Source: Clostridium frigidicarnis (GTDB lineage: Bacteria > Bacillota > Clostridia > Clostridiales > Clostridiaceae). Taken from it: a stretch of 43,137 nucleotides of DNA. The notes beneath the pieces were generated by a model that saw nothing but the letters and a program-made list of their open reading frames with translations, was not told the DNA's origin and made no database searches. Position numbers and translations under genes: made by a program. Position 1 is the stretch's first letter; each line of letters starts with the position of its first letter. Of the stretch, positions 1 through 8,230 are shown one piece after another. The stretch covers positions 1 through 43,137 of the forward strand of contig NZ_FOKI01000030.1 in assembly GCF_900111985.1 (NCBI RefSeq). The letters run 5' to 3'.

Positions 1-2
1 CA

Positions 3-608
3 CCAGATAGTTTCACAAAAGCTTTTACTCGATTTCATGGTGTCACACCTACTGCTGTTCGAAAAGATGGAGCAATGATTAAATCATTTGCTCCGTTGAA
101 AATCAAATTTTCATTGGAAGGCGGTTATATTATGGATTACAAAATTGTTGAAAAAGATTCGTTTACTGTTATGTGTGTATCAAGGATTTTTAAATATGAT
201 AATGCAATTACAGAAGTTCCTCAGTTTTGGACAGAGCATTATCAAACAGGAAAGGGTAAATTTGTATGTGGAATGTATGGAGTATGCATAGATGAGAAAA
301 TGGGCTCAGATGAGTTTGAATATTTGATTGCAGACAATTATAATCCGTCTATGGAAATTCCTAATGGTTTTGTTACAAAGGTTATTCCTAAACACACGTG
401 GGCTGTTTTTGCTTGCAAGGGTGGAATGCCGAAATCTCTGCAAGATGTGAACAGAAAAATCTTCTCAGAATGGCTACCTAATTGTAAGGATTATGAAATT
501 GCAGCAGGTTATAATATTGAAATGTATACCAATGTGGCTGATTATCCGCAAGGTATTCAAGATGAAAACTATTATAGTGAAATTTGGATTCCTGTTAAGA
601 AAAAATAA
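3..608 (+). CDS. AraC-family regulator with GyrI-like effector domain, 5' truncated by window edge
   Basis: The reading frame is open from base 3, and the first residues (PDSFTKAFTRFHGVTP) are the end of an AraC-type helix-turn-helix. The ATG at 75 is therefore not the true start; the gene begins before the window. A short linker leads to a GyrI-like/AraC effector-binding domain from about base 132, ending in the family's typical YSEIWIPVKKK tail. In this family the C-terminal domain binds small, often cationic ligands, and the HTH controls nearby genes. A second ATG with GGCGG upstream at 132 could give the ligand domain alone, as appears to have happened in the related gene at 14168-14641. 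The fold call is firm; the ligand and target are unknown. Confidence 0.85.
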   Translation, partial: PDSFTKAFTRFHGVTPTAVRKDGAMIKSFAPLKIKFSLEGGYIMDYKIVEKDSFTVMCVSRIFKYDNAITEVPQFWTEHYQTGKGKFVCGMYGVCIDEKMGSDEFEYLIADNYNPSMEIPNGFVTKVIPKHTWAVFACKGGMPKSLQDVNRKIFSEWLPNCKDYEIAAGYNIEMYTNVADYPQGIQDENYYSEIWIPVKKK

Positions 609-742
609 CTGCACAAAAGAGCATAATTGGGAGTTCATTAAATTCCAACTTGTTAATTTTAAAAAATAAGTTGAAATACATTTTAAAGAATTATATGATG
701 AATTCAGGCATCGATGTACTCTATTAAAAGAGAAGGTAAGTT

Positions 743-1198
743 ATGGATATTAATATTGAAATGATACCATCATATAAAATTGCTTATATACGAAGAACAG
801 GTCCTTATGGTTCAGAGAATGTACAAATTATGGAACAATTAAAAAGTTGGGCTAGAGAAAAAAACTTATTTAATGAAAATTCAATTATATTAGGAATAGC
901 CCAAGATAACCCTCAATTCACAGAGCCTAAAGATTGTCGTTATGATACATGTTTAGTTGTTTCGGATGAATTCAAGGTTGATAATAAGTATATTAATTTT
1001 GGAAAAACCCTTAGTGGAAAATATTGCGTATTTAAAATAAGTCATACAGTAGATGCTATGCAAAAAGCATGGATGAAGATATTTTCGGAGTTATCAAAAA
1101 GAAATTATGAATTTGATGATAGAAGGCCTATTCTTGAACGTTATGCAATGCAGATGATAAATAAGCATTATTGTGAAATTTGTGTACCAATATTATAA
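743..1198 (+). CDS. Stand-alone GyrI-like (SbmC/AraC effector-domain) protein
   Basis: This 151-aa protein has no DNA-binding domain. Its start MDINIEMIPSYKIAYIRRTGPYG is the usual first strand and loop of the GyrI-like domain, and it ends CEICVPIL, the usual last strand. Stand-alone members include E. coli SbmC/GyrI, which inhibits gyrase and protects against gyrase toxins; others bind small molecules. The start is the ATG at 743 with GAGAAGG upstream. It lies 134 bp behind an AraC-type regulator that carries the same domain, so the pair may respond to related ligands. A hairpin at 1315-1348 ends the unit. The family call is good and the function is inferred only. Confidence 0.75.
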   Translation: MDINIEMIPSYKIAYIRRTGPYGSENVQIMEQLKSWAREKNLFNENSIILGIAQDNPQFTEPKDCRYDTCLVVSDEFKVDNKYINFGKTLSGKYCVFKISHTVDAMQKAWMKIFSELSKRNYEFDDRRPILERYAMQMINKHYCEICVPIL

Positions 1199-1314
1199 CA
1201 AATTCTAATTTGCCATCAGATTAAATAAAATTACTGTATATGTTAATCTCTAAAATAACCATAAATAAGACTAGAGATATGGAATCAACTTGATAATATA
1301 TATTTAAGCAGCGG

Positions 1315-1356
1315 AGGAGAACCAAGTCCAGATGTAGGAGGTTCTCCTTTTTATTT
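1315..1356 (+). terminator. Rho-independent terminator
   Basis: AGGAGAACC (1315-1323) pairs with GGTTCTCCT (1340-1348) and is followed by a T-rich tract. It ends the GyrI-like gene. The rest of the 1199-1558 gap holds one more feature, a 13-bp inverted repeat listed separately. Confidence 0.75.
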
Positions 1357-1446
1357 TATTTCTATAATAAGGTTAATGATAAATCTTATGAATATAAAAA
1401 TTGTAAAATAATGTTTAAAAATATGCTATAATTTATTCATCATGAG

Positions 1447-1518
1447 AGATAAATAATAATTTGAAGGGGCATCTTTAGTATAAGGTAAATAGTAATTTAA
1501 TTTGCTTATTATTTATCT
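1447..1518. repeat. Inverted repeat ahead of the methyltransferase gene
   Basis: AGATAAATAATAA (1447-1459) and TTATTATTTATCT (1506-1518) are perfect 13-bp inverted arms 46 bp apart, 41 bp before the methyltransferase start. A related AGATAAATAGTAATTTG occurs at about 2541 before the M23 gene, so this may be a small dispersed repeat or a regulator site. Function is unknown. Confidence 0.4.
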
Positions 1519-1558
1519 GATGGAAGATTCGTTCTATATTATAAAGTGAGGGATTATT

Positions 1559-2311
1559 ATGGATTTTAGAAAGGTTTTTGACAGTATTCCTGAAGAATTT
1601 GACAAATGGAGAACATGTTATTGTGATGAACTTTTTGCCGATGTTATAGAATATTCAAAACTTGGTTTTAGTAAAACAGCTCTTGAAATTGGTTCGGGAA
1701 CAGGTCAGGCTACAGAACCAATATTGAAAACAGGCTGTTCGTATTTGGCCATTGAACTGGGAGAAAATCTCGCAGAATATACAAAGAATAAATTTAGTTC
1801 ATATGATAACTTTCAAATTGTAAATGCTGATTTTGAAACATATGATTTTGGGTATAATCAATTCGATTTGGTTTATTCAGCGGCAACAATCCAATGGATA
1901 CCAGAAGAAATCGGTTTTCCAAAAGTTTATGATATGTTAAAAAGCAATGGAACATTTGCCATGATGCTAACTTGAACAGATGAAAAAAGTGCTAATGAAT
2001 CCTTATATTTAAAGATACAAGAAATATACGCTAAATATTTTCAGTCAGAAACAGAATATAAATGTAATTTAAATTATAATAATACTAAAAAATATGGCTT
2101 TACTGATATTGAATGTCATCATTATCATAAAACAAGAGAACTTAATGCTGATGAGTACATCTCATGGGTAAGCACACATGCTTCTCATATAACTCTCCAG
2201 GAGCCGTACAAATCAAAGTTTTATGAAGGAATCAGAGATGCTATTTTGAGTTTTGGTAATACTGTAACCCTTTATGATACAATAGTTTTATATTTGGCAA
2301 GGAAGTCATAA
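1559..2311 (+). pseudogene. Class I SAM-dependent methyltransferase interrupted by one TGA
   Basis: The frame opens at ATG 1559 (GTGAGGG upstream) and shows the SAM-binding motif I ALEIGSGTGQA near residue 43 and the motif IV region FDLVYSAATIQWI. It stops at TGA 1973-1975 after 138 codons. The same frame then stays open, without any indel, to TAA 2309-2311. The second part (TDEKSANESLYLKIQEIYAKYF and beyond) reads as the normal C-terminal half of a ~250-aa methyltransferase of the SAM-binding type. The likely lesion is CGA to TGA at an arginine codon. The substrate is not known. Either a recent nonsense mutation, a sequencing error or readthrough could explain the state. Confidence 0.8.
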
Positions 2312-2398
2312 CCTTGTAGTATACGTGCAACACAAAGCTTATAAATTGAAATTTATTAAAGTAGTGTGAATGAATTGGAGATGTAAGAATGGATATAA

Positions 2399-2530
2399 GG
2401 GGAAAAAGAGTTGTATGCTGATGCAGTTCTTAGAAATACAAGAAGTCAATATATTATGAAAAAATTAGGATTTGAATATGTTTATGAAGATGAAACATTT
2501 AAGTATTATAAATTAAAAAAAGATAATTAA
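2399..2530 (+). pseudogene. C-terminal fossil of a GNAT acetyltransferase
   Basis: After a TAA at 2396-2398 the frame encodes LYADAVLRNTRSQYIMKKLG and then FEYVYEDETFKYYKLKKDN before TAA 2528-2530. This is the typical last third of a GNAT N-acetyltransferase: the N-R-S-x-x-x-x-x-K-L-G-F segment followed by the final strand. No start codon, RBS or acetyl-CoA-binding part precedes it, so it is a remnant. Confidence 0.55.
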
Positions 2531-2610
2531 TTTTTAAATGAAAGATAAATAGTAATTTGTATCAAAGATTATTTATATAATAAGAAAATAATATATTCAA
2601 GGAGAAAGTA

Positions 2611-3417
2611 ATGAAGAAGAAAGTTGGATTAGTAATTTTATTATTAATTGAAATAATTTGTATTATTGGAGTATATGTTGTTGGTGGACAAGTATCACCG
2701 TGGATATGGTCAGGTTGTATATTTATTATTGCACCAATTGCAAGTATAGCACTTGTTGTTCAGATTGTAATTGGTGTTGTAAGAGGATGTAAAAGGAAAA
2801 ATATTAAATGGAATATGCTATATATTATAATAACTTTAATTATGGCCTATCCGATTACAATACTTTTTGGAATATCCATATTAACGTATCCAGCAAATTT
2901 AAGTGATAAAGAAACTATTGAGATTATTAATCCAGTAGAAGATTCCATCCTACTTGGTGGGAAAGACTATAAAATACATGCAGTATGGCCATCTGAATGT
3001 TATGCATACGATATTGTGAAGGAACCATATGATATTAATTCTGATAAATTAAGTGATTATGGAATTTATCAGGCTAATGTTTATTGTCCTATATCAGGCA
3101 CTGTAATTTATTCAAAAGATACAGAAGAAGACATATTGCCAAATACAGAAGATTTCCAAAGTTCACTTGGTAATTACATCTTTATTAAAGTTGAAGAAAC
3201 AGGAACCTATCTTGTTTTAGCACATTTAGAGAAAAACAGTGTTAATGTATCAATTGGGGAGCATGTTACACAAGGTACAATTCTTGCAAAGGTTGGTAAT
3301 TCTGGTACTACTTCAGAACCACATTTACATGTTCAACATCAAAAGAACAATCCTATTGATATGAAGATCCCTATTTGTTCTGAAGGATTGCCAATAAAAT
3401 TTGTAGAAAATAATTAA
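2611..3417 (+). CDS. Membrane-anchored M23 (LytM-like) peptidase-domain protein
   Basis: The 268-aa protein starts at ATG 2611 with GGAG 10 bp upstream. About three hydrophobic segments (residues ~7-27, 32-58, 71-92) are followed by a C-terminal M23/LytM-like fold with the second zinc motif H-L-H-V-Q-H near residue 242 and the usual VSIGEHVTQGTILAKVGNSG turn before it. M23 enzymes cut peptidoglycan cross-bridges. The first zinc ligand motif (HxxxD) is not obvious: CYAYD stands where it is expected, so catalysis is doubtful and a scaffold role is possible. The last 142 bp recur as a degraded copy at 16902-17043. Confidence 0.75.
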   Translation: MKKKVGLVILLLIEIICIIGVYVVGGQVSPWIWSGCIFIIAPIASIALVVQIVIGVVRGCKRKNIKWNMLYIIITLIMAYPITILFGISILTYPANLSDKETIEIINPVEDSILLGGKDYKIHAVWPSECYAYDIVKEPYDINSDKLSDYGIYQANVYCPISGTVIYSKDTEEDILPNTEDFQSSLGNYIFIKVEETGTYLVLAHLEKNSVNVSIGEHVTQGTILAKVGNSGTTSEPHLHVQHQKNNPIDMKIPICSEGLPIKFVENN

Positions 3418-3489
3418 TAACTACTTTTGAAAATATAGAAAAATAGCCTTTGCTACCCTAAATAAGAATAATAAATTTAGGGGGGCATT

Positions 3490-3762
3490 ATGTGCTATAT
3501 AACTGCAAAAGAAGTATTACCTATTGAAATAATTGAGTTAATTCAAAAATATGTAGATGGAGAATATATTTATATTCCTAAGAAGGATAATACTAGAAGT
3601 GGCTGGGGAACTAGAAACAATACTAGGGAGAAAATAAATATAAGGAACTGCAATATTTATAAGGAATATATGAATGGGGATAGCAGAAAAGAGCTTTCAG
3701 AGAAATATTTCTTATCAAAGAAAAGCATAGATAGAATAATTTTAAAAGAAAAATTGGAATAG
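3490..3762 (+). CDS. CD3324-family small HTH protein
   Basis: The 90-aa protein starts MCYITAKEVLPIEIIELIQK and has YVDGEYIYIPKK in the middle and a C-terminal helix-turn-helix-like segment (SRKELSEKYFLSKKSIDRII). This matches the small CD3324 family of clostridia, distantly like Mor-type activators. GGGGGG lies 5 bp before ATG 3490. A paralogue lies on the other strand at 31590-31868. It stands alone, with its own terminator just downstream. DNA binding is inferred from the fold; targets are unknown. Confidence 0.75.
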   Translation: MCYITAKEVLPIEIIELIQKYVDGEYIYIPKKDNTRSGWGTRNNTREKINIRNCNIYKEYMNGDSRKELSEKYFLSKKSIDRIILKEKLE

Positions 3763-3769
3763 ATTTATG

Positions 3770-3799
3770 AGCTAAAACTATTAAGTTTTAGCTTATTTT
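3770..3799 (+). terminator. Rho-independent terminator
   Basis: AGCTAAAACT (3770-3779) pairs with AGTTTTAGCT (3784-3793), then a run of T. It ends the CD3324-family gene. Confidence 0.8.
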
Positions 3800-3835
3800 T
3801 ATTGCTTGCAGACCATACGGAGTATGGAGCAAGCG

Positions 3836-3889
3836 AATAAAAATGAGCCGATAATTCGTGAGGTACAACGTCCTCTAAATTATCGGCTC
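3836..3889 (-). terminator. Terminator overlapping the end of the KTR gene
   Basis: On the minus strand AGCCGATAATT pairs with AATTATCGGCT and is followed by ATTTTTATT. The first arm begins inside the coding sequence: the last two codons and the stop (AGC CGA TAA) form the stem. A second palindrome (GCTTGC...GCAAGC around a CCATAC/GTATGG stem, 3803-3835) lies just beyond it. Confidence 0.8.
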
Positions 3890-4068
3890 CGCGTCTTTGC
3901 GTCTGGCTCTTTGATAACGGTCATCTTTAATCCATTAACACTGATTAAACTTTCCTTTTTACACTTAGGACAGAATAGTGGAAAATTCTTTAATTCTGTA
4001 TCTGTTCTTACTTTTACTCTGGTTTTGTTTTGGCATATAGGACAATATAACCAATTTGCTTTTAACAT
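3880..4068 (-). CDS. Cysteine-rich KTR-family protein
   Basis: The protein of 62 aa starts at ATG 4068, chosen because AGAGGTGG lies just upstream; a longer frame to 4104 has no RBS. It has two C-P-x-C pairs (YCPICQNKTR and FCPKCKKES), a rubredoxin-like zinc ribbon, the K-T-R motif that names the family, and the conserved end EPDAKTRSR. Such proteins are often carried by conjugative transposons and genomic islands. The role is unknown. It lies 44 bp downstream of the MATE gene on the same strand and may share its transcript. Confidence 0.85.
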   Translation of the reverse strand: MLKANWLYCPICQNKTRVKVRTDTELKNFPLFCPKCKKESLISVNGLKMTVIKEPDAKTRSR

Positions 4069-4111
4069 TAAATACCACCTCTTTTTCCATAATGGAATTA
4101 TCAATAATAAG

Positions 4112-5509
4112 TTAATTCAAAGTTGAACTATGACGTTCATCAATGGTAGAAATAGAGTCTGATTTTATTGCATTTAATTCCTTATGAATATGAACTGCCA
4201 TGAATATAGTGATAATGGTAGAGATTACATCAGAAATTGGTTGAGCGTAAAGAATACCATTTATCCCTAAAATCATTGGAACAACTAGAATAACAGGTAC
4301 AAAGCAAATCCCCTGTCTGCAAGCTCCAAGGATAAAGCCTTTTTTAGCTTTTCCTAGAGAAAGGAAAAGTGATGAATATACAGTATAATAACCAAAGAGC
4401 AAGAAAGACAAACCATTTGCCCTTAATGCATTTTGACCGATATTTATTAATTCCATATCACCTGTTGTAAATTGAGAAATAATTGTTGTAGGAAATAAAG
4501 CCATTATCAATCCAAAGATTGCACAAAATATTGTTGACCATTTTATAGAGGTCTTAATTGCTTCATATAAGCGTTCGTATTTTTTGGCTCCATAGCTATA
4601 TCCTGCGATTGGTTGAAAACCTTTGATAAATCCAAATACCATTAGGCTACCCATAGAAATAATTCTTGTTACAGCTCCCATTCCAGCAATTACAGAGTCA
4701 CCATATTCTTTTGCTTGCATATTTATAAGCGTAATTGAAAGACTAGTTAATAGCTGAAATGCAAGGGTCGGAATACCTATTTTCAAAATCTCAGACATAA
4801 TTTCTTTTGAAAAACAACATTCTTTAATACTAAAACTGAAAACACTTTTTTTTCTGAGTACATAGCGTAAATATACCAATGTAGAAACAATCTGTGAAAT
4901 AGCTGTGGCAATTGCAGCACCAGCTACCCCTAAATCTAAAACGTAAATAAAAATTGGGTCTAAAATAATATTTAATATAGCACCCGTTAGTAAAGCACAC
5001 ATTGTAGTTTTAGCAGCACCCTCACTTGTCACAATATTGTTCATTGTAACATTAAATACATTAAAGATTGATGAAATTAAATAAATGCTTGTATAAGTTA
5101 TTGCATAAGGTAGAATACTTTCAGTTGCACCTAAAAGTTTTAGAATTGGATTTAGAAAAATAATAGTGCAGATAATAATTACTGCTCCAACAAAAATACT
5201 GCTGTATAGGGCGGTGCTGGCTACCTTATTTGCAGTTTCTTTATCACCATGCCCTAATAATCTGGAAATGTAAGAAGAAGCTCCATTTCCAAATAACAGT
5301 CCTAGTCCTACGACAACCTGCCCAAGTGGGAATGCAACAGATATTGCCCCCATTTGACTGGTTCCCAGTCCTCCAACAAAATAAGCGTCTACCAGATTGT
5401 ATAATGCATTAATCATCATACCAATCATGATAGGAAGACCCATTGCTAAAAGTGCTTTTGGTATTGGAGCACTTCCTAGCAGTTCCATTTTCTTGTTATG
5501 TCCATTCAT
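4112..5509 (-). CDS. MATE-family multidrug efflux transporter
   Basis: The 465-aa membrane protein has about 12 hydrophobic helices in two repeated halves, as in the MATE family, and the typical opening IPKALLAMGLPIMIGMMINA LYNLVD. MATE pumps exchange drugs or organic cations for Na+ or H+. The start is ATG 5509 with AAAGGAG upstream; the longer frame to 5536 lacks an RBS. It is divergent from a PadR-like regulator, and the operator between them covers both promoters, so the regulator most likely controls the pump. Confidence 0.92.
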   Translation of the reverse strand: MNGHNKKMELLGSAPIPKALLAMGLPIMIGMMINALYNLVDAYFVGGLGTSQMGAISVAFPLGQVVVGLGLLFGNGASSYISRLLGHGDKETANKVASTALYSSIFVGAVIIICTIIFLNPILKLLGATESILPYAITYTSIYLISSIFNVFNVTMNNIVTSEGAAKTTMCALLTGAILNIILDPIFIYVLDLGVAGAAIATAISQIVSTLVYLRYVLRKKSVFSFSIKECCFSKEIMSEILKIGIPTLAFQLLTSLSITLINMQAKEYGDSVIAGMGAVTRIISMGSLMVFGFIKGFQPIAGYSYGAKKYERLYEAIKTSIKWSTIFCAIFGLIMALFPTTIISQFTTGDMELINIGQNALRANGLSFLLFGYYTVYSSLFLSLGKAKKGFILGACRQGICFVPVILVVPMILGINGILYAQPISDVISTIITIFMAVHIHKELNAIKSDSISTIDERHSSTLN

Positions 5510-5527
5510 GATGAAATCTCCTTTCTG

Positions 5528-5613
5528 TTGACACAAGATATAAAATATAGTAGTATAAATTATAGCATTTTTGCTATGAAATCTATACTACTATAAATTA
5601 TAGTAGTTTTCAA
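5528..5613. promoter_or_regulatory. Symmetric divergent promoters with palindromic operator (MATE / PadR)
   Basis: Plus strand: TTGACA (5528-5533), 17 bp, TAGTAT (5551-5556), for the PadR gene. Minus strand: TTGAAA (5613-5608), 17 bp, TAGTAT (5590-5585), for the MATE gene. The perfect 19-bp palindrome CTACTATAAATTATAGTAG (5588-5606) lies in the minus spacer, and a half-matching copy (about 5545-5565) covers the plus -10. The regulator at 5632 is the likely ligand of both sites. Confidence 0.7.
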
Positions 5614-5631
5614 TAAGAAAAGGAGAAGATT

Positions 5632-6162
5632 ATGGCAACAATAGATTTAATTGTATTAGGAATACTTAAAAAAGAATCTTTAAGTGCTTACGATATTCAA
5701 AAATTGGTAGAGTATCGTAACATATCTAAATGGGTGAAAATTAGCACACCATCAATATATAAAAAAGTAATTCAGCTAGAAAAAAAAGGATATGTTAAGG
5801 GCACTATGGTTAAAGAGGGAAAAATGGCAGAGAAAGCAGTTTATTCCCTAACCAATGCTGGAGAAATAGAATTTGAAAAATTAATGTTAGGAATTGCTTC
5901 TAAACCGATTAATATTTTTTTGGATTTTAATGCTGTAATAGTGAATTTGAATAATCTTTCATTAGAAAATCAAAAGGTTTGTTTAAGTGATATTGAAAAT
6001 AATGTGAAAATTTTGAAATCACAGATAGAAGAAAATATTAATTCTAAAGAGAATATACCAGAGATTTCTGGAGCAGCAAAGGCAGTTTTACAGCAACAAT
6101 TTATACTGGCACAAGCAATTGAACAATGGCTTAATTCAATAAAAAAAACCTTTGAAAATTAA
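5632..6162 (+). CDS. PadR-family transcriptional regulator
   Basis: The 176-aa protein starts at ATG 5632 after AGGAGAAG. Residues 1-85 form a PadR winged helix (DLIVLGILKKESLSAYDIQK, then SIYKKVIQLEKKGYVKG and the wing), and the rest is a helical dimerisation arm of the PadR/Vir type. PadR proteins are mostly repressors released by a ligand, often the substrate of the pump they control. It is divergent from a MATE transporter and shares an operator region with it. Confidence 0.85.
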   Translation: MATIDLIVLGILKKESLSAYDIQKLVEYRNISKWVKISTPSIYKKVIQLEKKGYVKGTMVKEGKMAEKAVYSLTNAGEIEFEKLMLGIASKPINIFLDFNAVIVNLNNLSLENQKVCLSDIENNVKILKSQIEENINSKENIPEISGAAKAVLQQQFILAQAIEQWLNSIKKTFEN

Positions 6163-6221
6163 TAATGAAATATTGAGTATGGTAGTACAAAATTCTTTTT
6201 GTATGGATATTCTTGGTGGAT

Positions 6222-6264
6222 AAAAGCGTGCAGATCTCATTTGAGGAATGCACGCTTTTGATTT
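6222..6264 (+). terminator. Rho-independent terminator
   Basis: AAAAGCGTGC (6222-6231) pairs with GCACGCTTTT (6250-6259) at the end of the PadR gene. The A-rich and T-rich arms make it usable from both sides. Confidence 0.75.
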
Positions 6265-6379
6265 ATCTTACAATCTTCCGGTTACCATTTTTTTAAAGTA
6301 TCAAATCAAACTGTGAAATATGTGATGCTTTGGTTTATAAATGATACTATAGGAATATAATTAGAATGATCATTTAAAT

Positions 6380-6625
6380 TTGGAAATTGATGTTTTAACT
6401 TTTAAAAATAAGATATTTGATTATAGTTTAAAAAGTGAAAAAGATGTAATTAAAGATATAAAGATATTTGGAGATTTCTTTGGTGTTAAGGATATAAAAG
6501 AAATAGAGGATTTATTAAAGGACATCGAGCACAACAAAGGAAAAATAGGGAATATAATAAAAAATGTTAACATAGATGAGTATTTTTCTAGAATCACTAT
6601 GGAAGAATTTATAAGCTTATTTTAA
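6380..6625 (+). CDS. Small hypothetical protein, possibly a remnant
   Basis: An 81-codon frame begins at TTG 6380, just after an in-frame TAG, with no Shine-Dalgarno sequence. The product is charged and probably helical (KDIKEIEDLLKDIEHNKGKI), without recognisable motifs or membrane segments. A hairpin terminator follows at once. The good codon use and terminator favour a real but truncated gene; the missing RBS argues against present translation. Not recognised. Confidence 0.35.
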   Translation: MEIDVLTFKNKIFDYSLKSEKDVIKDIKIFGDFFGVKDIKEIEDLLKDIEHNKGKIGNIIKNVNIDEYFSRITMEEFISLF

Positions 6626-6641
6626 TATAATAAAAAGGTAT

Positions 6642-6701
6642 AAAAGAATCTGTTTTTTAAGTGATTAACGCTGTTAAATACTTAAGAATAGATTCTTTTT
6701 T
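6642..6701 (+). terminator. Probable terminator
   Basis: AAAGAATCT and AGATTCTTT arms, with an inner TTAAGT/ACTTAA stem, are followed by TTTTTAGATTT. The stem is imperfect. Confidence 0.5.
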
Positions 6702-6769
6702 AGATTTAATAGTTAGAAAAGTTTAGAATATGATATGATGAACCGTGCCACAAATAAATTAGGGGTTGC

Positions 6770-6835
6770 GCCTTAAGCATTGGGATCACTTGTCTAAGTC
6801 TATTTTTATAAGTGAAGATACCGTATCATAAGTAA
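6770..6835 (+). repeat. Repeat element ending in a 14-bp direct repeat, left side of the TIR-like module
   Basis: A terminator-like stem (CTTA...TAAG then TATTTTTATA) runs into ACCGTATCATAAGTAA. CGTATCATAAGTAA (6822-6835) is repeated exactly at 9110-9123. The stem part is a diverged copy of 9137-9197 (common pattern CC-TAA-CATTG, ACTT-G, TATTTTTATA-GT, ACCGTA). The remaining sequence to 6970 contains only a likely promoter (TGGAAA, 17 bp, TATAAT at 6918-6923). Confidence 0.55.
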
Positions 6836-6970
6836 GCATGACTGATAAATTAACGGCTTTTAAATGTATAACATTTTTTACATTATGAGGTATATGGAAA
6901 GGGAATAAAATACATGGTATAATATTGGAAAGAGAACTGTAGATTTTTATTTAAGGTAAAGGAGTCAATT

Positions 6971-8230
6971 ATGCATGTAAGTTTATCAATGCTTGATAAT
7001 GTAGATAATTCGCAATTGCTTAGGTTTCTAAGGGAACAGGGATGTGAATATAGAGAAGAAGAAGCTGGAATGGATATTAATTATTGGATTTCTAATATGC
7101 TTGAAGAAGGAAGAATTAAGTTAAGTTTACTTAATGAATATTTATTAGAGGAATTATTTTTTGGAATGCATAGGTCAATTTATATATATAAAATTAATGG
7201 GGTAAGAAGATTGCAGAATATTAATTTGTGGAAAACAAATTTATTTAATATACTTGGAATTTATGATATACCATTTAATAATATAGTAGAAACTAAAGTA
7301 AATAAAGATGAAAATAAAAAGATAGCGGCTGTAGATTATATAGAAAATGAGCATGGAGAAATAGAAAAGTTAAGGATATTGTTTGTTGTACATACGGGAC
7401 AAGTACATGCATCAGGGATATCGTATACATATAGTTATATACCAGTTGAATTAGACTTTAAAATGAAAATTATGATTATTAAAGCCAGACCTAGAAATAA
7501 AATTATTCCAGGAAATAAACCACATGAATTTCAAGAAAAGATTTATAAAGAATTAATTTCAAAAATGAATATATCAATTACTCCATTTGTAATAGATCAT
7601 CAAGAGGCACTGTATAAAATGTCAAGAAATATTTTAGATGAATTATTTAAGAATATTGCTGGATATAATGATATACCAAGACTAGAAGAAGATATTAACA
7701 TATTTATAAATAAAGTAACAGATAATATTACATTAAAAAACATTGAAGAAAGTAATGGAAGAATATCAATCCTTAAAGGAGTCATGGATATTAAATATGA
7801 ATTAAATAATATGTTACAAAATTTAACCGTGTCTGATTATTTGTTTAATAAAGACGAGGATAATATTTGGGATACAGGAATTAATACAATAATAACATGT
7901 ATTAGATTTAATGATAGTAAGAATGCAACAGCAAGTTTGAGTGGAGAAAATAGAAGTAAGCACATATTTAATTCAAAGGCGTTTATGGATTTAAGAAATG
8001 CATTAGAAGTTGTTAAGAATGTAAAATCACTTAGTATAGCATATAAAAAAAATAGAGGAAGTATGAGAGTGAAATATGATGCTGAGCCAGAGGATTGTCT
8101 AAAGATTTTAGTTCTAAGTCATCGTAATTATAATGAGGAAGATTTTATAACAATATGGGAAAGGTATAATGTAAATGAAAATAGAGATTTTACGTCAACT
8201 TCAGGAGTACATCAGGAGCAAATCAGTTGA
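6971..8230 (+). CDS. Unrecognised 419-aa protein, partner of a TIR-like effector
   Basis: The start is ATG 6971, with AAAGGAG upstream. The protein is soluble, highly charged and has no signal peptide or membrane segment. Visible parts are an N-terminal charged helical region, a central beta-rich stretch (residues ~115-165) with a conserved-looking VVHTGQVHASGISYTYSY segment, a helical region (~175-300), and a final beta-rich part. I do not recognise the family and see no P-loop, HNH, PD-(D/E)XK or nucleotidyltransferase motif. It overlaps the next gene by 56 bp in another frame, so the two are co-transcribed and probably coupled. By position it would be a sensor, activator or inhibitor of the TIR-like protein; this is inference. 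Confidence 0.75.
   Translation: MHVSLSMLDNVDNSQLLRFLREQGCEYREEEAGMDINYWISNMLEEGRIKLSLLNEYLLEELFFGMHRSIYIYKINGVRRLQNINLWKTNLFNILGIYDIPFNNIVETKVNKDENKKIAAVDYIENEHGEIEKLRILFVVHTGQVHASGISYTYSYIPVELDFKMKIMIIKARPRNKIIPGNKPHEFQEKIYKELISKMNISITPFVIDHQEALYKMSRNILDELFKNIAGYNDIPRLEEDINIFINKVTDNITLKNIEESNGRISILKGVMDIKYELNNMLQNLTVSDYLFNKDEDNIWDTGINTIITCIRFNDSKNATASLSGENRSKHIFNSKAFMDLRNALEVVKNVKSLSIAYKKNRGSMRVKYDAEPEDCLKILVLSHRNYNEEDFITIWERYNVNENRDFTSTSGVHQEQIS

Noticed and set aside
640-742. Short frame with KELYDEFRHRCTLLKEK before the GyrI-like gene
   Set aside because: It looks a little like the linker helix of a MerR/GyrI regulator, but it is too short and has no other support.
1973-1975. TGA as a selenocysteine codon in the methyltransferase
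   Set aside because: No SECIS-like stem is seen directly after it, the position is not a known redox site of the family, and CGA to TGA is the simpler reading.
3806-4126. 106-codon plus-strand frame
   Set aside because: It is the antisense of the KTR gene and its terminator, without an RBS of its own fitting the start; the minus-strand zinc-ribbon protein is clearly the real gene.
8175-8230. Frameshift joining the 419-aa gene to the TIR-like gene
   Set aside because: Both reading frames look like real protein through the overlap, and the second gene has its own ATG and RBS, so a true overlap is more likely than a sequencing error.
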